From Carposina sasakii (Eukaryota > Arthropoda > Insecta > Lepidoptera > Carposinidae), in assembly GCA_014607495.2 (NCBI GenBank), contig CP053156.1, positions 9,052,001 to 9,116,000 on the forward strand: a stretch of DNA of 64,000 nucleotides, in the 5' to 3' direction. The notes under the pieces are model-generated. The model was not told the origin of the DNA, did no database searches, and saw only the letters and a program-made list of their open reading frames with translations. The position numbers and the translations under genes are program-made. This document shows positions 1 through 11,271 of this stretch, one piece after another; position 1 is the stretch's first letter; each line of letters starts with the position of its first letter.

Positions 1-917
1 ACTGAAACCATACAGTAGGTAGGTATTAATTTTAAAAGTTATTATCTTATAACTAATTAGGAATTCTCGGTCTCCTATGATTCAATTACTTATTGGACAC
101 CGAAATAGCGACGTGGGTTACCAAGCATGAAATAGATTTTTGTCATCCGTCTGGATGACTTAAATGGTTATGACAACATGTGTCAGGTCCCCGACCTTCT
201 TTTCTTGGACCTTATTGTCTTAGAAGTCCTCGCGAAAAGTCAAGACCAAAACTAGCTTACAATGAACTTTAGTCTGGCTAGACTTTTTACATAATTCAAT
301 ATTATTAATATCTAAATTTGGAGGTTACTGCGACTGGTCATGTTTAAACTTTGGCCGGCTTTATCTTTATTACTTTATTATTTAACAACAGACTCATAGT
401 TCAAACTATGCACCTAATTAAATGGTCATCAAACTTTAACGTGAATATTTATGTCACCTTACTTTACGTGCAATGCATTTATGTAGGTACCTACTTACTC
501 AGTAATAGGTAATACATGCAGTATCAGCGAAGTACAGAATATAAAAAGTTTCAAACTCGTTCAACTTTCTATTTATGTAGTTTGAGATATGTATGTAGTA
601 GATTGTTTTTGTTTTCAGTGCACTGTAACATTCGGCATCATGGCTAAGGAATTTCCTAACGATTACCAAGACGTAGCGTCTTGTATCCCTCGTAAACATA
701 ATAAAATTGCTATAATAATCCTTATTACATGACATGATAGTTGTGCCAAATTATGCAGCTGGGTTTTAAACACGTGATAAGTATTTTATATTAAGAGTTA
801 GTTATATTATAACTGACCTGTTTGGTACATATAACTTAATTTTTTTAAGTGTTCATCTATGCACTCGCCCCATACGTAATTGACACATTATTCAATGCAA
901 TTGTTTTCCAATTTCAG
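1..917. other. AT-rich non-coding stretch
   Basis: No convincing coding potential, RNA gene or recognised repeat is visible. The open frame near 499-735 on the minus strand has no recognisable domain and biased composition. The stretch ends in a pyrimidine-rich tract and AG just before the exon at 918, so it is probably intron sequence of the plus-strand gene. Confidence 0.5.
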
Positions 918-1014
918 ATTCCCCCTATTCACTGCCGTGTTCAAAATCTGTCGAGGTGAACTGAAGCCTCACGACTTCATAGACTGTATCCGCAGCCACC
1001 CAGAACACATGTAA
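918..1014 (+). CDS. single exon of an unrecognised host gene
   Basis: A splice acceptor (TTCCAATTTCAG) precedes base 918. Only one of the three frames stays open; it reads about 31 codons from [11 protein letters not shown] to SHPEHM. Codon choice and composition look coding and stand out from the AT-rich surroundings. The 3' side is ambiguous. The frame reaches an in-frame TAA at 1012-1014, which would make this a terminal exon. The same bases form a strong donor (AT|GTAAGC) at 1010/1011, which would make it a 93-base internal exon in phase 2 to phase 2. No further exon of this gene is recognisable downstream. I do not recognise the protein family. Confidence 0.5.
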
Positions 1015-1204
1015 GCCCATTCCTTGCCTAGACGCTTCCTTCTAAGTATGTCGCTTACCCTAGAGCAAACTTATGTAGTATAGTCTAACAACGTGTATAA
1101 CAATATCCAACTATGTAGATGTAATGTTACAGGGTGCTAGTACTTAGTTTATGGTTTTGTATAGTAGGTACCTATGTAATAATATGACGAAGAATGCCTT
1201 CACA

Positions 1205-1439
1205 GGAGGGCAATCGCGCAAATGTTGAACGTATTTACCAAAGCTAAACCACAACCAAAAACGTTACGTTATGCACATTTCGTATCGCGCAGAATTTGGC
1301 AACTTTAAATTTGTACAATATACAAAAATACAAAACAGTTAAAATTAGACGTTGGAAACGTTTGAAACGTTTCCAAATGGAACCAAAATCAAAACCTAAA
1401 ACGTTTCGTTAAAGTTGTCATTTTGCGCGATTGCCCTCC
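1205..1439. mobile_element. MITE with GGAGGGCAATCGCGCAAA termini
   Basis: Bases from 1205 (GGAGGGCAATCGCGCAAA) are repeated in inverted orientation up to 1439, giving near-perfect terminal inverted repeats of about 19 bp around a 235-bp non-coding element. The interior holds further imperfect inverted motifs around AACGTTTC. No clear target duplication is visible. The superfamily is not identified. Confidence 0.75.
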
Positions 1440-2854
1440 AGGGCTCACTACTTTGCAACTTTATTGGGTTGTAGTTAGAAGTGGTCTTAAATGCGGTACT
1501 TACTTACTTTTTGGATATTGGTGATGGGAGATTGGCAATGATGTGTAAAATTCAAAAACGCAACGAAAAGTCATATTATTCTTTGTATAGAGTAGTGGTT
1601 GATTAAAGCATGTAGTGATATTGTTGTAAAAACATCCAACACCTGTTGTGTATTATCTATCATACATATTACATATGTTAACAATACTGAAGAGCTGATA
1701 GGTATTTTATCGTTGTATCCATTATCTGTCAAATAACCTGTCAATTTTGCCATGGCGGGCGTATGTTATCTTTTTGCCCATGTAGGTAAATGAATATGTT
1801 AGAGTGTTTGTTGTTCGGATAACATATTTTATTGACGCTGTCAACTTTAATGTAGGCGCTAAGTACAGAGTATGAGCCCAATCAGCTAAGTATAGAATGT
1901 CCCTTTCATGTAAAGTGCATATATGTATACTATATCAAGCACAATGCACACGTATAACCTCCTTAAAATGCTGATCAGCAATATTGCTAAATTCCCTAGT
2001 TCGCTGAAGGAGATAGCAGACATTTCCATCTAACTTTTCTAAGTTTAAAATGACATGATTTCCATGATAACATAGGTACAAACTTATTCAGTTGTCTGTA
2101 TATAGCGTCTATGTGAAATGCGGTTGTATTTGTATAAAATGTACCATCTGTACAAATTTAGTTGTATATGTATGGTATAATAATAGAAGTTGTAGATACA
2201 AAGTCGAAATTAGAATTATTTATTGTCATAAGTAACACTTTCCCCTTGTCCTATTGCACGTGTAATGTAACTTTAATTATATAAGTAAAAGGTTGTTTTG
2301 CGTAATTGGAGAAGCGTTACTTGATTTATACTTAGTAAATAAAATAAAATAATCTTTAGTAGTCATTAAAAAGATTGGTTTTTAATATCTTCAAAATTCC
2401 CTAATATATAAAGACATTATTGTACAGATTAAATATTTATGTACCTAAATTTCCAGATTTGCATCCAAGAACATTAGCATATTTTAATAATGAAAAAATT
2501 ATACACTTTACTCGAGTTTCTACTAACTTGAAGTCGTCGTCGCTTCGCTTTTTTTGTATATTTTTTGCATGATGTATTTCGTATGTTTTAATTTTTTATC
2601 ATTGTTGATGTTTTATAATATTTTATAATCATGTAAATAAAACAATCTAAATTATAGCATTTTGATTTCTTAGATGCGAAACTTACTAATCATTAACATA
2701 GTTTCCTACGTTATAAGCTTCCAGGAATGTTACTTTACTACTTGTTACTTATTTTACTACTTTTCTATATAACACCGAAGTGTAAGTTTATTTACCTACC
2801 CATTCTATTTTGATGTACGCCTGTATAGCCCATATTATATGGTTTGTATACGGA
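1440..2854. other. non-coding stretch without recognised features
   Basis: AT-rich sequence without splice-supported exons. If the exon at 918 is terminal, this would hold its 3' UTR; AATAAA-like motifs occur near 2338. Nothing else is supported. Confidence 0.4.
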
Positions 2855-3045
2855 TTGACACATGAATGATGAAAAAATAACGTTGCCAAAAACGTAATTT
2901 AAAATAGATGGTAAAATTCGTCATTCGAGTTAAGTGACCCAATAGCTCAGTTGGTAGAGCGATGCACGGAATGCGAGTGGTCGTGAGTTCAAATCTCACT
3001 CGGGTGATTTTTTTTCATTTTCTTATAAATATTTTATAACATAAA
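2855..3045 (+). repeat. tRNA-derived dispersed repeat, copy 1
   Basis: The core at 2936-3007 has tRNA-like A and B boxes (TAGCTCAGTTGG, GAGTTCAAATCTC). It also has a perfect T-stem (GTGAG/CTCAC) and an acceptor-like stem with mismatches at 1:72 and 6:67. The anticodon arm folds poorly, so this is unlikely to be a working tRNA. The 80 bp before the core (TGATGAAAAAATAACGTTGC onward) are shared with the copy at 21365-21572 and partly with 63545-63845. The tRNA-like part is therefore one segment of a larger repeat. Confidence 0.7.
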
Positions 3046-3654
3046 TGATCGTCTTACGTTCATGGTATTGTAATATACAGACTGCGTAAACTATTTACAC
3101 TCCGGTCGCTTACTTCAAACCTTATCATTGCCGTTTTTTATACCTGCTATACTACTTACTACACTGAGATAAATTTGTTACTTACGGAGACCAAAATTGT
3201 AATGGTATTGCAGCAAGCTACTTACCACGTATATTTCAAACGTAAAATGTAAGAGCCATACTTACAAAGAAACGGCATACTGTCGAAGCAGTATGCGACA
3301 GCGTGCTCTGTAAGGATAATGCCTCCGAGCTACGTATCTGGGTACTGCATCGTTATTAAGTATGTCACATCTGGATTTTAAGGATCCGGAACCCTTACAA
3401 AATACGTATGCCGTTAATGGTGCCACATATTTAGTTTAAGTAAACCCCAACATTATACGTACACTGTACCGTTAAATACGACTTCAGCGTAAGTAATATA
3501 AGTATTTAGAAACATTATGTCAGAATTCTGTATATTTCAGAACGTATCACGTCAATATTTAGAGCGAAATCGTTATACCGACTCTATCTAGTGACATAAC
3601 GTTCCTGGATACTTACTTAATGTACCAGATGTTTTAGTATAATGAAAGATTTTT
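3046..3654. other. non-coding stretch, nothing recognised
   Basis: AT-rich sequence with no exon, RNA gene or clear repeat. It ends in an (ATT)n microsatellite that is the tail of the adjacent LINE. Confidence 0.4.
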
Positions 3655-6555
3655 AGGTGCTTATTATTATTATTATTATTATAATCATTTATTTCATGTA
3701 ATATAATTCAACACATATTTTGTTAGTAGTTTCTTATTCTATGTTAGTAGTAATATTTATTCATTCCATACCTACCATTCGCTCTCGCATTATGAAGGCT
3801 TGGCTGTGAGTAGATGCACCATATGACAATGTTGCATGTACTCACAGTCAAACCTTTTGTCAAACATATTGAGGATGCTGTTGGGGCTAGCCCGGACCCG
3901 GCGCATCAGAGATGTGCACCTTTTCCGCATCACTGTGTAGAAACAGTCCATCCGAGCGTCGGCAAACATCCCTGACGCGCTACAGAACCGAGGTAGCCCC
4001 ACCAACACCCGGAACGCGTTATTATATTGTATACGTAGGGCGTTGTACTGCTTTTGCGTATGATTCGCCCATAAGGCGCTGGTGTACAAGTTAGTACAGT
4101 ACGCTCGGAATAGTGTAAGTTTTACCTCCATGGAACAACGCGCAAACCTGCGTGCTATCATGTTCGCTCTGACAGACAACGCCCTACGCTCTCTTTCCAT
4201 GTCTGCATCATCCTTCATGTCCGAGGTAACAACATGACCTAGATATTTAAATTTGTTGACCCAATTTAGGGGCGTCCCCTTCAATCTAATAGGTGGAATA
4301 CGGCTAGGACATTTCCCTCCGGCATGAAAGACCATACATTCACTTTTCTTTACGTTGTAAGTCAGGCCATGTTCTCGGGCATATTGCTCACATATACCTA
4401 ATAGTTTCACTATGCCGCATGCCGACGCGCTCAGTAGCACCATATCATCGGCATAGCTGATATTATTGACAGGAATACTGTCAATGTGACAGCCGATGCG
4501 GCTGCCACTGAGCTCGCCGATCAGCGCGTTTACATACAGGTTGAAGAGCTTGGGTGAGGTCACCCCCCCCTGCCTCACCCCGCACTCCATCCTGTATGGC
4601 TCAGAGTATGCATTCGCCCATCTCACTACATTGACCTGGTTATGATACCAATATTTAAAGATATTGCAAATTTCAGTTGGAACGTTGATAGCTTCTAATT
4701 TTCGCCATAGAATATTATAACAAACCAGGTCAAATGCTTTTGAAAGGTCTAGGAAACAGGCATATACGGGTGTATCACGTTCAGTATAGTACTTGACAGT
4801 CTGCTTCAAACACAGTATAGCCGTCTCAGTGGAGAGTCCAGGTCTGAAACCGAATTGGTTGTCGTGTAGACTTAGATAACGATCTAGTTGCGCGCCAAGC
4901 AGACTGTCAAACACCTTAGCTATAACGGTAGCTAACGAGATAGGTCTATAGTTAGACTTATCACTAACGTCCCCCGTTTTGTTTTTCACAATTGGTACTA
5001 CTACAGTTTTCATCATATTCGCAGGTAAGTATGAGTGTCCCATACACAAATTGTACAACATGGCGAGGACTCGAGGCAAATGATGGCCCGCATACCTCAA
5101 GTGTTCCACGCTAAGGCCGTCATGGCCTGGAGACTTTCCGCGCGACATAGATTGTATAGCTTCTCTTATATCTTTACCTACAAACCTAGTACTTAGTCCC
5201 AAACCAGTCGAACTCGCCCAACTCACCGGTTGCAGTGTCCTCAGTGGTGACTTAACTGTGAACAACTCCTTAAATAGGTTGGCTATATTTTCAAGGTCAT
5301 TGACCCCTTCCACACTTATGGGTAAACTGGGATTGCCATTCAGTTTATTAGTGGCCTTCCAAAAGCTACGGAAGTCATGTTCGGCATGCTTAGCTGTTAA
5401 TATATCCATTCTGAGCTGTTCACTGTTATTCTGGCACCACTTTAAACGCGATTTAAAAATTTTTCTGCTCTCATACATCTCGTTATACACATACCCCGCT
5501 GCTGGTTTACCATACGTAACCCAAACCTGAAATTTATTCCTAGCTATCTCGTGAGCCTCCCGTACATGCCTGTTCCAGCCCACTACTGGCTTCTTCTTCC
5601 GGCGTACCTTCAGGTTACTACTGGCTACCGCGGCCTGACTTAACACATTTACAATTCTAGTATACATAATGTCAATCAAAAGTTTATGGTCAATATTATT
5701 ACACATATGGTCACAACAGGTAGAAAGTTCATATGGAAAATCAATTAATCTCAATTTGTCATTACACAACCCACTATAAAGGTCAATCTGTTCAGGCTTA
5801 CGCTCACCCCATATTAATTTATTATTATTACCATAGAATTGACTCATTAAAGTCTTAGGTTTTATAATATCAAAGCTACATGTCAAAATTAAAGGAAAAT
5901 GATCTGACCACAATACGTCATAGTCAATTTCTACACCTTGAATTGACTGACACGCTGATTTCGTAACCACACAGTGGTCTAACCAACGTCTACATCCGTG
6001 TATTTCACTTATATAGGTGTAGGTGTCCGAGTTTAGCCCTAATATTTCTACGTCCACACAAACCCAGTTCTGATCGGTACAAAAATGAGATAGTTCGTCA
6101 TAAAATAGTTCAGTCGGATGTGCATTGAAGTCACCTAGTACATAGACTGACTCAATGCAATCATTGTTTATAATCGCGCTCACCTGGCTCAGGCAGTCCG
6201 TAAACTCAGTTAGGTTCCTCACTTCATCCGTTGGCATGTACACATTTATCACCAAGAATGACCTTTGAGACACACACACTTTAATAGCACACAACCTCGG
6301 ATTATCGCACTTAACGACCGACACGTTTTGAAAAATACGCTTATCCCACAATAACGCAACTCCACCGTAAGGCCTACCGCGCAAAATTCCTGCCTCCATG
6401 TTTACTGCCGACGTTCCCGTACACGCGAAGTCCTGGTCAATGCTGCTTAGGTATTGAATATCATTTGGCAGTAGCCACGTTTCTTGCAAGGCAATTATAC
6501 TAGATGATTGACACAATATTCTTATATATTCTGCTGATCTCTTTATAATCACTGC
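3655..6555 (-). mobile_element. non-LTR retrotransposon (LINE), copy A
   Basis: Read on the minus strand, a long endonuclease/reverse transcriptase ORF is followed by about 130 bp of 3' UTR. The UTR ends GAAATAAATGATT and an (ATA)n tail at about 3660-3684. The copy is 5'-truncated: compared with the copy at 27157 it lacks about the first dozen codons of ORF2 and all of ORF1. It belongs to the same family as the copies at about 26770-30095 and 46311-46850. Confidence 0.85.
3790..6552 (-). CDS. LINE ORF2: endonuclease and reverse transcriptase
   Basis: A 920-codon uninterrupted frame. The N-terminal 240 residues are an APE-type endonuclease with LQETW (E24), LGDFNAH and WSDHFPL. The central part is a reverse transcriptase: SPGHDGLSVEHL, NYRPISLATV, FLDLSKAFD (first catalytic Asp), GVRQGG and SYADDMVLLS near residue 700. 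The frame opens on a GTG codon because the true ATG end is missing, so the natural protein would be slightly longer. No stop or frameshift interrupts the frame, which suggests a young insertion. Sequence style fits the Jockey/CR1 group of LINEs; the exact clade is not resolved. It would copy its own RNA at a nicked chromosomal site. Confidence 0.88.
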   Translation of the reverse strand: MIIKRSAEYIRILCQSSSIIALQETWLLPNDIQYLSSIDQDFACTGTSAVNMEAGILRGRPYGGVALLWDKRIFQNVSVVKCDNPRLCAIKVCVSQRSFLVINVYMPTDEVRNLTEFTDCLSQVSAIINNDCIESVYVLGDFNAHPTELFYDELSHFCTDQNWVCVDVEILGLNSDTYTYISEIHGCRRWLDHCVVTKSACQSIQGVEIDYDVLWSDHFPLILTCSFDIIKPKTLMSQFYGNNNKLIWGERKPEQIDLYSGLCNDKLRLIDFPYELSTCCDHMCNNIDHKLLIDIMYTRIVNVLSQAAVASSNLKVRRKKKPVVGWNRHVREAHEIARNKFQVWVTYGKPAAGYVYNEMYESRKIFKSRLKWCQNNSEQLRMDILTAKHAEHDFRSFWKATNKLNGNPSLPISVEGVNDLENIANLFKELFTVKSPLRTLQPVSWASSTGLGLSTRFVGKDIREAIQSMSRGKSPGHDGLSVEHLRYAGHHLPRVLAMLYNLCMGHSYLPANMMKTVVVPIVKNKTGDVSDKSNYRPISLATVIAKVFDSLLGAQLDRYLSLHDNQFGFRPGLSTETAILCLKQTVKYYTERDTPVYACFLDLSKAFDLVCYNILWRKLEAINVPTEICNIFKYWYHNQVNVVRWANAYSEPYRMECGVRQGGVTSPKLFNLYVNALIGELSGSRIGCHIDSIPVNNISYADDMVLLSASACGIVKLLGICEQYAREHGLTYNVKKSECMVFHAGGKCPSRIPPIRLKGTPLNWVNKFKYLGHVVTSDMKDDADMERERRALSVRANMIARRFARCSMEVKLTLFRAYCTNLYTSALWANHTQKQYNALRIQYNNAFRVLVGLPRFCSASGMFADARMDCFYTVMRKRCTSLMRRVRASPNSILNMFDKRFDCEYMQHCHMVHLLTAKPS

Positions 6556-6589
6556 TTATAATCACTCTTTCTAAGTACATTATGTATAG

Positions 6590-8485
6590 GGCATAATGAT
6601 TCCGAACTATGATAGTATACATAAAAAATAGAAACATGATGGCTATTCGAATTGCGCTTACTTACAAGTGTATACCGATTACGTATTCTTTACCTAGTCA
6701 TTGTAAGTATGTGGTCTACTTATGTGAACATTGTGGCTACGTATCCAACGCCATTATGAAAGTAGTCAATCTCCTGACACACGCCTACCTCATACGTAAA
6801 AAACTTAGAAGGTAGGTACCATGACATGTACATATACTGTGTCATTATAAGTATGTAGTCTACTTATATAAACGTTGTAGCTTACGTATCTAAGTATCTA
6901 ACGTCGTTATGAAAATAGTCAACCTCCTGACACACGCCCACCCCTTACTTAAAAAACGTAGGCGGTACCATGAAATGTAAATATACTGTGTCATTATAAG
7001 TATGTAGTCTACTTATATAAACGTTGTAGCTTACGTATCTAAGTATCCAACGTCGTTATGAAAATAGTCAACCTCCTGACCCACGCTCACCCCTTACGTA
7101 AAAAACGTAGGCGGTACCATGATATGTAAATATACTGTGTCATTATAAGTATGTAGTCTACTTATATAAACGCTGTAGCTTACGTATCTAAGTATCCAAC
7201 GTCGTTATGAAAATAGTCAACCTCCTGACACACGCTCACCCCTTACGTAAAAAACGTAGGCGGTACCATGACATGTAAATATACTGTGTCATTATAAGTA
7301 TGTAGTCTACTTATATAAACGTTGTGGCTTACGTATCTAAGTATCCAACGTCGTTATGAAAATAGTCAACCTCCTGACACACGCTCATCCCATACGTAAA
7401 AAACGTAGGCGGTACCATGATATGTAAATATACTGTGTCATTATCAAGTATGTGATTTACTGATATAAACGTTATGGCGACATATCTCAAGTATCTAACG
7501 CTATTATGAAAGTAGTCAACTTCCTGATACACGCTTACATTTTTTTTAATGTGAATGTGTATGAGTAAGTTGACTTCTTAAATAATGGTGTTAAATACTT
7601 AAGATACGTAGCTACATTTACATACTTATAATGACACAGTATATTTATATGTCATGGTACCGTCTACGTTTTTTACGTAAGGGGTGAGCGTGTGTCAAAA
7701 GGTTGACTATTTTCATAACGACGTTGGATACTTAGATACGTAAGCTACAACGTTTAAATAAGTAGCCTACATACTTATAATGACACAGTATATTTACATG
7801 GCATGGGACCGCCTACGTTTTTTACGTATGGGGTGAGCGTGTGTCAGGAGGTTGACTATTTTCATAACGACGTTGGATACTTAGATACGTAAGCTACAAC
7901 GTTTATATAAGTAGACTACATACTTATAATGACACAGTATATTTACATGTCATGGTACCGTCTACGTTTTTTACGTAAGGGGTGAGCGTGTGTCAGGAGG
8001 TTGACTATTTTCATAACGACGTTGGATACTTATATACGTAAGCTACAACGGTTATATAAGTAGACCACATACTTATAATGACACACTATATTTACATCTC
8101 ATGGTACCGCCTACGTTTTTTACGTAAGGGGTGAGCGTATGTCAGGAGGTTGACTATTTTCATAACGACGTTGGATACTTAGATACGTAAGCTACAACGT
8201 TTATATAAGTAGACTACATACTTATAATGACACAGTATATTTACATGTCATGGTACCGTCTACGTTTTTTACGTAAGCGTGTGTCAGAAAGCTGATTGCT
8301 TAGAGAATAGCGTTGGATACTTAAGGTACGTACGCTACATGTTTATTTAAGTAAATCACATACTTATAATGACACAGTATATTTTCACGTCATGACCCCG
8401 TCTACATTTTTTACGTAAGGGGTGAGCGTCTGTCTTAAATAATGGCGTTAAATACTTAAGACGCGTAGCTTCAACGTTTAATAAT
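6590..8485. repeat. 149-bp satellite array arranged head-to-head (palindromic)
   Basis: On the left half, units repeat with GGTACC landmarks at 6815, 6964, 7113, 7262 and 7411, a period of 149 bp. On the right half the same unit runs in reverse orientation, with landmarks near 7656, 7805 (GGGACC), 7954, 8103 and 8252 and a decayed one near 8394. The switch point is near 7540. Each unit contains TTACGTAAAAAACGTAGGCG, GTCATTATAAGTATGTAG and CCAACGTCGTTATGAAAATA. Divergence between units is a few per cent, higher at the outer and central units. The open frames inside are by-products of the repeat. A divergent relative lies at 11541-11790. Confidence 0.9.
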
Positions 8486-9230
8486 AATATTTAATACTAT
8501 CAAATTCAATAATAATCAAACTACAAAATTCCAAATGGGGCAATCACTTTTTGCATCCAGATTCTAGACGTTTAACCTGAAGTGTTTGGAAACCGTCACA
8601 TATCGATTTTAAAACCAATCCGCCCATTAATGTAAAAAGAAAATCATATAGCGGCCACTTAGGTATTACCTATGTGCATTCTGAAATAGGTTACCTACAT
8701 GTTTGAGAATCGTGGACATTGTTAAATAACGATTTTGGTAGCAATCCGGATATCTATTTAAAAGTTCAAAATAGCGGCCACTATTATTTGTTCTGACAAT
8801 GTATAAGTAGGTATGGCACGTGCTGCGTACCTACCTACCTCTTCGTACCTTCGTACCTACGTTTTCGTTTGACATGAAGCGATTAGAAATGAAATATTTT
8901 CTCGTTCACCTATGTAAAACGGAATTAGGTATCGGACCCTATTGTAGAGCTAGTATTATTAATGATTAGGTATTATTAAACATTTTGGCTTAGTGTTTTT
9001 TCCTTTGTATAAGTAACTAGGTTCATATTAAATAGAATTTCATTCATAGTGGTGACGAGGCAAATGGCTCAGTAGATGATGAAAGAAATTGCAGCTAAGG
9101 GAGATGGTAAGCGACAGAATTTGTGTGTAGTAGATTTAGGACTCCACAATTCTTTTCAAAATTCAATGTCAAAGCTCGTGGAAATAAAAAAAATGAAGAT
9201 TTGTGTAGGAGATTAAGGACTCGAAAATTC
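8486..9230. other. non-coding stretch, nothing recognised
   Basis: AT-rich sequence with a short TACCTACC-type simple repeat near 8828-8872. No exon or known repeat is supported. Confidence 0.4.
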
Positions 9231-9701
9231 GTTTCCAAATTCGAAAAAAACACTAGTATCGAATGTAATATCGATATATTTCATCCGATATATCGTGACA
9301 CATTACATTTTTTTTTCTTTATACAATCTACTTGTTCTCTAAGACTTATTCCTTTAAATTTGCAACATAGTCAATAGTCCAATCAATGGGGGGTTTAACC
9401 CTGACATCAATTCCTCCGTTGCTGAAATTTTGCAGGATGATAAAGTAAAGTTAATAGATTACGATTAACAAACTATCTAGGATTTATTCGATTTAGAATT
9501 TTTTAATAGCTCAAAAAACTATGCTCTGAAAAGAAAATTTCCTAGATAGTTGTGTTAAACGATACATCAAAGCAAAATTAAATCAACACATACAAAAAAA
9601 TTTTAATGGACGGAAGATTTTTTCTAAGAAAATTATAGAAAAAATTGATTATTCGAAATTTCAGGCTCTCCGATATCAAAATATTCCTAGATTATATTAC
9701 A

Positions 9702-10497
9702 CTAGTGGACGCCCGCGACTCCGTCCGCGTGGACTACAGAAAAAATAAAAAGTAGCCTATATGTTAAGTGTAAAAAGTAGCCTATATGTTATCGCGGTTG
9801 TCGTAAAAAATTAATTCACGTTTGTCCCCTTCCCGTGGGAATTTCGGGAAATCCGTTCCCAGTGCTTCCTCGGGGTCCCAAATAAACATATATGCTCAAC
9901 TTCAGATTCACATGTTTAACCGTTTTCGTAAAAAATAAATAATTCCCGTTGGTCTCCTTCCCGTGGGAATTTCGGGAAATCCGTTCTAGTGTTTCCTCGC
10001 AGTCCCTAATGAACATATATGCCCAATTTCAGCTTCATATGTATAGCGGTTTTCGTAAAAACTATGAATTCCCGTTTGTCCCCTTCCCGTGGGAATTTCG
10101 GGAAATCCGTTTTTAGTCCTCCCTCGCTGTCCCCAATGAACATATATGCCCGATTTCAGCTTCATATGTATAGCGGTTTTCGTAAAAACTATGAATTCCC
10201 GTTTGTCCCCTTCCCGTGGGAATTTCGGGAAATCCGTTTTTAGTCCTCCCTCGCTGTCCCCAATGAACATATATGCCCGATTTCAGCTTCATATGTATAG
10301 CGGTTTTCGTAAAAAATATAGAATTCCCGTTGGTCGCCTTCCCGTGGGAATATCGGGAAATTCTTATAGCCTATGTTCATCCAGGTCCAATAAGGATTCT
10401 AACGGTGAAAGAATTTTTGAAATCGGTCCAGTAGTTTTTGAGCCTATTCATTACAACCAAACAAACAAAGTTTTCCTCTTTATAATATTAGTGTAGA
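9702..10497 (-). mobile_element. Helitron with internal 127-bp tandem repeats, copy 1
   Basis: Read on the minus strand, the element starts TCTACACTAATATTATAAAG at 10497 and ends with the hairpin GTCCACGCGGAC, then GGCGTCCACTAG at 9702 followed by T. This matches the rule for Helitron ends: 5' TC, a 3' hairpin, CTRR, and insertion between A and T. The interior holds about five tandem units of 127-128 bp with landmarks CTTCCCGTGGGA at about 9829, 9957, 10083, 10210 and 10337. The two units around 10083 and 10210 are almost identical. It has no helicase ORF, so it is non-autonomous. Confidence 0.88.
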
Positions 10498-10969
10498 TAT
10501 ATATGCTTATTAATATATCCTGACATATACTGAAGGAATTTTGGACAGAGAAATTTTCCGTAGCGATCTAAACGTAATTTTCTTGTTAAAGTAAAAAAAA
10601 CACAGTTCTAAATCGTAAAAATCCTAGATATTTTATTAATCGTAATCTATTAACTTAACTTTATCCTGCAAAGTTTTAGCAACAGAGGAATTAATGTTGG
10701 GGTCTACATATATTAAATTTCCCCGTTGATTGGACTACAATTTGAGTAAAAATAAAACGAAAATCCCCGGATTATAGAAAACTAGCCTTTGCAATAACGA
10801 AACGCAGACATGAGATAGGCGCTCTTCGCGAGGGCAGTACTAGTAGCAAAACTTTTATAATCTGTGGTGTTTATGATCGATCACTCACTTGTTTTGTTGG
10901 TTTCGTTTTCAGTGAAATATAACCTATAAAAGTTGTCTGTTTTGTTTAATATAGTTTACGAAATATAAA

Positions 10970-11271
10970 TACCGTTAAGTGTGTATAACGATATTATGAA
11001 TGTATGCATTTTATAAAACAGCTTTTATAAATTGTATAGAAGAAGCAAACTGTGATAATTAATTGTCTGTTTTGTTTATTACCGTTATCAAACAAATATA
11101 ACGATATTTTCAAAATATACGAAATATAAATACCGTTAAGTGTGTATAACGATATTATGAATGTATGCATTTTATAAAACAGCTTTTATAAATTGTATAG
11201 AAGAAGCAAACTGTGATAATTAATTGTCTGTTTTGTTTATTACCGTTATCAAACAAATATAACGATATTTT
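10970..11271. repeat. perfect 151-bp tandem duplication
   Basis: The 151 bases from 10970 (GAAATATAAATACCGTTAAG onward) are repeated immediately from 11121 with no difference that I can see. The copy junction is ATTTTCAAAATATACGAAAT. Identity implies a very recent duplication, or an assembly artefact. No coding potential is seen. Confidence 0.85.

Noticed and set aside
2936..3007. Functional tRNA gene
   Set aside because: Acceptor mismatches and a weak anticodon arm, plus the same flanks at two other loci, point to a tRNA-derived repeat.
6609..7532. Small open frames in the satellite array
   Set aside because: They repeat with the 149-bp period on both strands and break at random; no coding bias.
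9816..10496. Open frames on both strands with repeated peptide units
   Set aside because: They arise from the 127-bp tandem repeats of the Helitron; the frames shift between units and have no domain or initiation context.
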